Positions 63,701-64,000 of a DNA stretch of 64,000 nucleotides are shown piece after piece. The stretch is from contig NZ_CP028136.1 in assembly GCF_003024155.1 (NCBI RefSeq), positions 930,001-994,000 on the forward strand, read 5' to 3'. The first letter of the stretch is position 1. Each line of letters starts with the position of its first letter. Both the position numbers and the translations under genes were made by a program. The notes below the pieces were generated by a model, which was not told where the DNA came from, searched no databases, and worked only from the letters and a program-made list of their open reading frames with translations. The stretch comes from Christiangramia fulva (GTDB taxonomy: Bacteria; Bacteroidota; Bacteroidia; Flavobacteriales; Flavobacteriaceae).

Positions 63701-63949
63701 AAACACGAGTACAGCATTATCCCCCACCTGTATTTCAAAGTTGCCATCAAAATCAGTGGTGGTACCGTTATTGGTGTTTTTTTCAATCACATTTACCCCA
63801 AGCAGAGGCAAACCGTTTGTATCGGTAACATTTCCGCGCACCGTGTTTTGTGCCACCCCTAGTTGGGCAAAAAAACAAAAGAGAACTATTAAAAGTAATT
63901 TTCCCTCTCGCGGTAAACCGTTTTTACTTTTAAGTAATTTAATGTGCAT
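60794..63949 (-). CDS. susC: SusC/RagA family TonB-linked outer membrane transporter
   Basis: TonB-dependent porin of the SusCD pair, 1051 residues. Signal peptide (ends GVAQ near 34), a carboxypeptidase-regulatory-like domain (about 38-115, VRGNVTDTNGLPLLGVNV), then the plug with VVVIGYGSQLKENISGSVS, QGRAAGVMVTKNSGRPGA, the SusC signature VKIRGVNTITGSSEPLYIIDG and ATAIYGSRGSNGVVIITTKKG. The 22-strand barrel ends in FTMGLNVEL. The longer frame begins with TTG at 63958; the ATG at 63949 is used. First gene of the operon; only about 50 bases of its upstream region are in the window and no regulator gene is seen. Confidence 0.97.
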   Translation of the reverse strand: MHIKLLKSKNGLPREGKLLLIVLFCFFAQLGVAQNTVRGNVTDTNGLPLLGVNVIEKNTNNGTTTDFDGNFEIQVGDNAVLVFSFVGFVTQEVKVSGGENLSITLDEDSESLEEVVVIGYGSQLKENISGSVSRIDAEELNDIPQVSVDQLMQGRAAGVMVTKNSGRPGASVSVKIRGVNTITGSSEPLYIIDGVPVSGDSRNIATSGRSTADGEGETDVSPLAALNPNDIESIDILKDASATAIYGSRGSNGVVIITTKKGRKGKGKLSYSTYAAIQQPTNKIDVMNLQQYAELQNTIGAIYGLNQQIEFLNPSLLGRGTDWQAEIFDNAMQTNHELSFSGASEKIDYYISSSYTDQEGTVIGSGFDRITVRANVNAEINDWIKTGITMTGSRTNDKITLNNASNGIISLSLLNNPARAVYNPDGSFAGPVTADEIAFGIRNPIAEALSIDNKLTRNRLFGNLFAEFTIADNLSFRTEFGGDFGYNLNDRFQPTFTYGALERGENSLSVRRENNDFWIIKNLLTFHDTFNEKHDVTFLAGQEVQESSWGGVIAQDGDFVSNDVPVLGTGDANDYTDQYKGSSALESYFGRLIYSFDNRYNLTASLRADGSSKFAEGHKWGYFPSVSASWRLSNESFMEDFEALQNIKIYGGYGEVGNQAIPNFAYGVRLNTISTGLGTGFEFANYENPDLTWESSTQTNIGVDFGLLNSRLNATVEVYRKVSKDFLYQLAVTDFVTGGNSPGAITAPWVNLGEMVNKGFDITLSYSTLGEHDFNWKSSLTFSHYDNKVTELLGDLTINGDLSLNDSNQNITQTKVGEPVGMFYGYQVEGLFRTTSDIEGAPIQFGRPFEDALFSSTWLGDVKFKDINGDGVINNDDRTVIGNPHPDFTFGFQNNFTYKAFDLSIFLQGSYGNDIFNAVNRTLTAANSYYVNQAPSVLDYWSIDNPDASSPRLARNDTPNINISDRYIEDGSYLRVQNLTLGYTLPARTTKKIGLSYLKIYGSVQNLYTLTNYSGYDPEVGNYNQNALLMGVDNGRYPSPRTFTMGLNVEL

Positions 63950-64000
63950 AAGAATCAATTGGCTATTTTATTCAACTATTATAGTATTCATAATATTCAA

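Noticed and set aside
1..64000. CRISPR array
   Set aside because: No run of regularly spaced direct repeats was seen. The only regular repeats are the 11-bp iterons at 35.2-35.4 kb, which are too short and have no spacers of CRISPR length.

Overview
The window looks like chromosomal DNA of a marine-type member of the Flavobacteriaceae (Bacteroidota), close to Gramella/Christiangramia, Salegentibacter or Zunongwangia. The reasons are the SusC/SusD pair, surface lipoproteins with an acidic run after the lipid cysteine, TAnnTTTG-type promoter elements, few Shine-Dalgarno sequences, DUF4286, HTTM and NIPSNAP genes, and a Bacteroidota-type tyrosine integrase. The genus is inference. There is no rRNA operon and no CRISPR array.

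Region 1 (1-31.5 kb) is housekeeping chromosome. It opens with the ligase-associated DNA repair set: a DEXH helicase cut by the window edge, an ATP-dependent ligase and an MBL-fold exonuclease, with a small lipoprotein gene between helicase and ligase. Next come a TerB-like protein, fructose-bisphosphatase, two tandem GNAT acetyltransferases running into aspartate kinase, and a two-domain acyltransferase of the OlsF (aminolipid) type. A long minus-strand block carries rplY, pth, ribF, an HTTM membrane protein, an esterase, serS, a TPR protein, a DUF4286 gene, rsmA, mgtE and a 2-hydroxyacid dehydrogenase. A Ppx/GppA gene flanked by short repeats separates rplY from prs. Smaller metabolic and envelope genes follow, ending with dedA.

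Region 2 (31.6-47.3 kb) is accessory, AT-richer DNA. It begins with a decayed histidine-kinase fragment. Then comes a broken 5' half of tRNA-Leu carrying two inserted 20-nt palindromes, a small GIY-YIG nuclease gene, and an intact tRNA-Leu(CAA). Next to that tRNA sits an integrative, probably mobilizable element: tyrosine integrase, SF3-type primase-helicase, a block of 11-bp iterons, a Toprim primase, an oriT-like hairpin, a MobC-like protein, a relaxase and a small membrane protein. Its apparent cargo is a 1263-residue protein with a nuclease-like N-terminus and a degenerate STAND-like middle, plus a DUF2971 protein; this pair is a candidate defence module. An acyltransferase-3 gene, a membrane LytTR regulator and a complete IS481-family insertion sequence follow. 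The right end of the element was not found.

Region 3 (47.3-64 kb) is a polysaccharide utilization locus, probably for galacto(gluco)mannan. It holds SusC, SusD, a TIG-type surface glycan-binding lipoprotein, a FAS1-domain lipoprotein with two duplicated C-terminal modules, GH27 alpha-galactosidase, a secreted AGE-family epimerase, GH9, GH26 beta-mannanase and a GH30-like clan GH-A enzyme. The enzymes would cut the backbone and remove galactose outside the cell or in the periplasm, and SusCD would import the oligosaccharides. No PUL regulator is visible.

Many start codons here are TTG or GTG by simple scanning. I moved starts to the ATG that fits the family, and say so where it matters. All functions come from reading motifs by eye; no database search was run.
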